From: an uncultured Synechococcus sp.
GTDB lineage: Bacteria; Cyanobacteriota; Cyanobacteriia; PCC-6307; Cyanobiaceae
DNA length: 6,982 bases
Assembly (NCBI GenBank): GCA_937975655.1
Contig: CALJTZ010000597.1
Location: 1 to 6,982 of the forward strand
Direction of reading: 5' to 3'
Shown here: positions 5,463 to 6,982 of the stretch, piece after piece
Layout of the letters: each line of letters starts with the position of its first letter
Numbering within the stretch: position 1 is the first letter of the stretch
Translations under genes and position numbers: made by a program
Notes under the pieces: generated by a model
Databases searched by the model: none
Told to the model about the DNA's origin: nothing
Seen by the model: only the letters and a program-made list of their open reading frames with translations

Positions 5463-6982
5463 TCAGAGCCGGGGTCGGTCGGCGGGCGCCAAATCCCCCA
5501 CCGGCAAGGGCCCCTTCTGGGGATGCAGGGGCGTGCGCTGGCTGCCGGCCACCAGGCGGTTGAGCGCATTCACGAAGGCCTGCGCCGCCGCCACCACGAT
5601 GTCGGTGTCGGCGGCGTGGCCGGAATAGAGCACCCCATCGGCCCGTAGGCGGATGGTCACCTCGCCCATGGCATCAATGCCCTCGGTGACGCTCTTCACC
5701 GAGAACTCCACCAGCTCATTCGGCACCCGCGCCAGGTGGTTGAGGGCCTGACAGACCGCATCCACGGGCCCGGTACCGATGGCGGCCTCGGTGAGCTCCG
5801 CGCCATCACTGTTCACCAGGGTGACGGTGGCCGTGGGTTGCAGGTTGGTGCCCGTACTCACCTGCACCAGCTTGAGGCTGTAGGCGGCCTCATCCTGCTG
5901 TTGCACCTGCTCACTCACGATCGCTTCGAGGTCGCGGTCGGAGATCTCGCGCTTGCGATCCGCCAGCTCCTTGAACCGGGCGAAGGCATCGTCGAGGGCC
6001 TGGCGCTCGAGCGTGTAGCCCAGCTCCTCCAGACGAGCCCGAAAGGCACTGCGGCCGCTCAGCTTGCCCAGGGAAATCCGGTTGTCCGCCAGGCCGATGG
6101 TGCGGGCGTCGATGATCTCGTAGGTGAGGCGGTTCTTGAGCACGCCGTCCTGGTGAATCCCGCTCTCGTGGGCAAAGGCATTGGCCCCCACGATGGCCTT
6201 GTTGGGCTGCACCGCCATGCCGGTGAGATTGCTCACCAGCCGGGAGGTTTTGGTGATCTCCTCGGTGCGCACACCCGTGAGCGGCTCGCTGCTCTCGGCA
6301 GGACGGCCCAGGAAGGGATTGAAGTAGCTGCGGCGCACATAGAGGGCCATCACCAGCTCCTCGAGGGAGGCATTGCCAGCCCGTTCACCGATGCCGTTGA
6401 TGGTGCACTCCAACTGGCGGGCACCGTTCTTCACCGCCTCCAGGAAGTTGGCCACCGCCAGGCCCAGGTCGTTGTGGCCATGCACCGAGATCACCGCTTG
6501 ATCGATGTTCGGCACGTGGCGGTTGATGCCCTCGATCAGGGCCCCGAATTCAGCGGGGGTGGCGTACCCCACCGTGTCCGGGATGTTGATGGTGGTGGCC
6601 CCGGCGGCAATGGCCGCCTCGATCACCTTATACATGAACTCCGGATCGGAGCGGCCGGCGTCCTCGCAGGAGAACTCCACGTCGTCCACCAGGGAGCGGG
6701 CATAGGCCACCATCTCGCCGGCGATCTGGAGCACCTCGGCGCGGCTCTTGCGCAGCTTGTGCTCGAGGTGAATGTCGCTGGTGGCGATGAAGGTGTGGAT
6801 CCGCTTGTGAACGGCGGGGGCCACGGCCTCGGCGCAGGCCTTGATGTCGCCCTGGGCCGCCCGAGCCAGACCGCAGATCACCGGACCATCGGCCGTGCCC
6901 ACCGTGGCGGCGATGCGCTGGACGGCGTTGAAATCACCGGGACTCGCAAAGGGAAAGCCCGCCTCGATGATGTCCACTCCGA
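5463..6982 (-). CDS. leuA: 2-isopropylmalate synthase, N-terminus outside the window
   Basis: This enzyme condenses acetyl-CoA with 2-oxoisovalerate in the first committed step of leucine synthesis in the cytosol. About 505 residues are visible. Counting from the GTG at 6977, the TIM-barrel part includes DIIEAGFPFASPGDF at the edge, the metal-binding HGHND (166-170), GIGERAGN (195-202) and NAFAHESGIHQDG (266-278). The C-terminal regulatory domain, which binds leucine for feedback inhibition, is present with GTGPVDA (401-407) and a closing SGHAADTDIVVAAAQAF region. The gene ends RTPLHPQKGPL...RPRL. The first ~45-50 residues, including the catalytic FDTTLRDGEQ-type motif, lie beyond position 6982; GTG 6977 is an internal valine, not a start. 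The protein is of the long bacterial LeuA type. Both domains look intact, and the sugar permease follows 22 bp downstream. Confidence 0.96.
   Translation of the reverse strand, partial: GVDIIEAGFPFASPGDFNAVQRIAATVGTADGPVICGLARAAQGDIKACAEAVAPAVHKRIHTFIATSDIHLEHKLRKSRAEVLQIAGEMVAYARSLVDDVEFSCEDAGRSDPEFMYKVIEAAIAAGATTINIPDTVGYATPAEFGALIEGINRHVPNIDQAVISVHGHNDLGLAVANFLEAVKNGARQLECTINGIGERAGNASLEELVMALYVRRSYFNPFLGRPAESSEPLTGVRTEEITKTSRLVSNLTGMAVQPNKAIVGANAFAHESGIHQDGVLKNRLTYEIIDARTIGLADNRISLGKLSGRSAFRARLEELGYTLERQALDDAFARFKELADRKREISDRDLEAIVSEQVQQQDEAAYSLKLVQVSTGTNLQPTATVTLVNSDGAELTEAAIGTGPVDAVCQALNHLARVPNELVEFSVKSVTEGIDAMGEVTIRLRADGVLYSGHAADTDIVVAAAQAFVNALNRLVAGSQRTPLHPQKGPLPVGDLAPADRPRL

Noticed and set aside
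5441..5569. 43-residue N-terminal extension of the ABC permease
   Set aside because: It overlaps the leuA 3' end in another frame, and its Arg/Pro/Trp-rich composition is typical of shadow coding.

Overview
The window is GC-rich, gene-dense DNA that reads like a high-GC picocyanobacterium of the Cyanobium/Synechococcus type. The basis is a Nif11-family small protein, a DUF427 protein with the SFCEWKG signature, a class I/II aminotransferase with the cyanobacterial-looking SLGQG...GPP and TAGSNM motifs, and tight spacing with few Shine-Dalgarno sites. No rRNA or other marker gene is present, so the taxon is an inference from protein style and composition.

Left part (1-1155): two small minus-strand genes lie in tandem, a Nif11-like protein (632 to 387) followed by a DUF427 protein (about 369 to 31) whose two ends both look damaged. 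They diverge from a plus-strand gene (739-1155) for a small single-pass membrane protein with a coiled coil. The 106-bp gap between them (633-738) is the most structured non-coding DNA in the window. It holds a perfect 10-bp inverted repeat whose arms end exactly 9 bp before each divergent start codon, and a second 9-bp inverted repeat nested inside.

Middle (1152-4469): the membrane/coiled-coil gene overlaps the next gene, a PLP-dependent aminotransferase (1152-2327), by an ATGA stop/start. The aminotransferase converges, with only 3 bp between stops, on a large minus-strand gene (4469 to 2331). That gene encodes a fused transporter: an SDF-type (glutamate/dicarboxylate symporter family) membrane domain, an added membrane helix, and a C-terminal family-3 solute-binding domain. 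Its membrane part appears to lack the canonical NMDGT sodium/substrate motif.

Right part (4592-6982): a MalG-type sugar ABC transporter permease (5440 to 4592) lies 22 bp downstream of leuA (2-isopropylmalate synthase, first enzyme of leucine synthesis), which runs off the right edge without its N-terminus. No partner permease, ATPase or sugar-binding gene is visible. leuA, the permease and the symporter fusion share a strand and could be co-transcribed, with a 122-bp gap before the symporter.

No tRNA, rRNA, CRISPR array, insertion sequence or convincing intrinsic terminator was found. The points most worth a second look are the symmetric divergent intergenic element, the core-less Nif11 gene coupled to a decaying DUF427 gene, and the symporter/binding-protein fusion.
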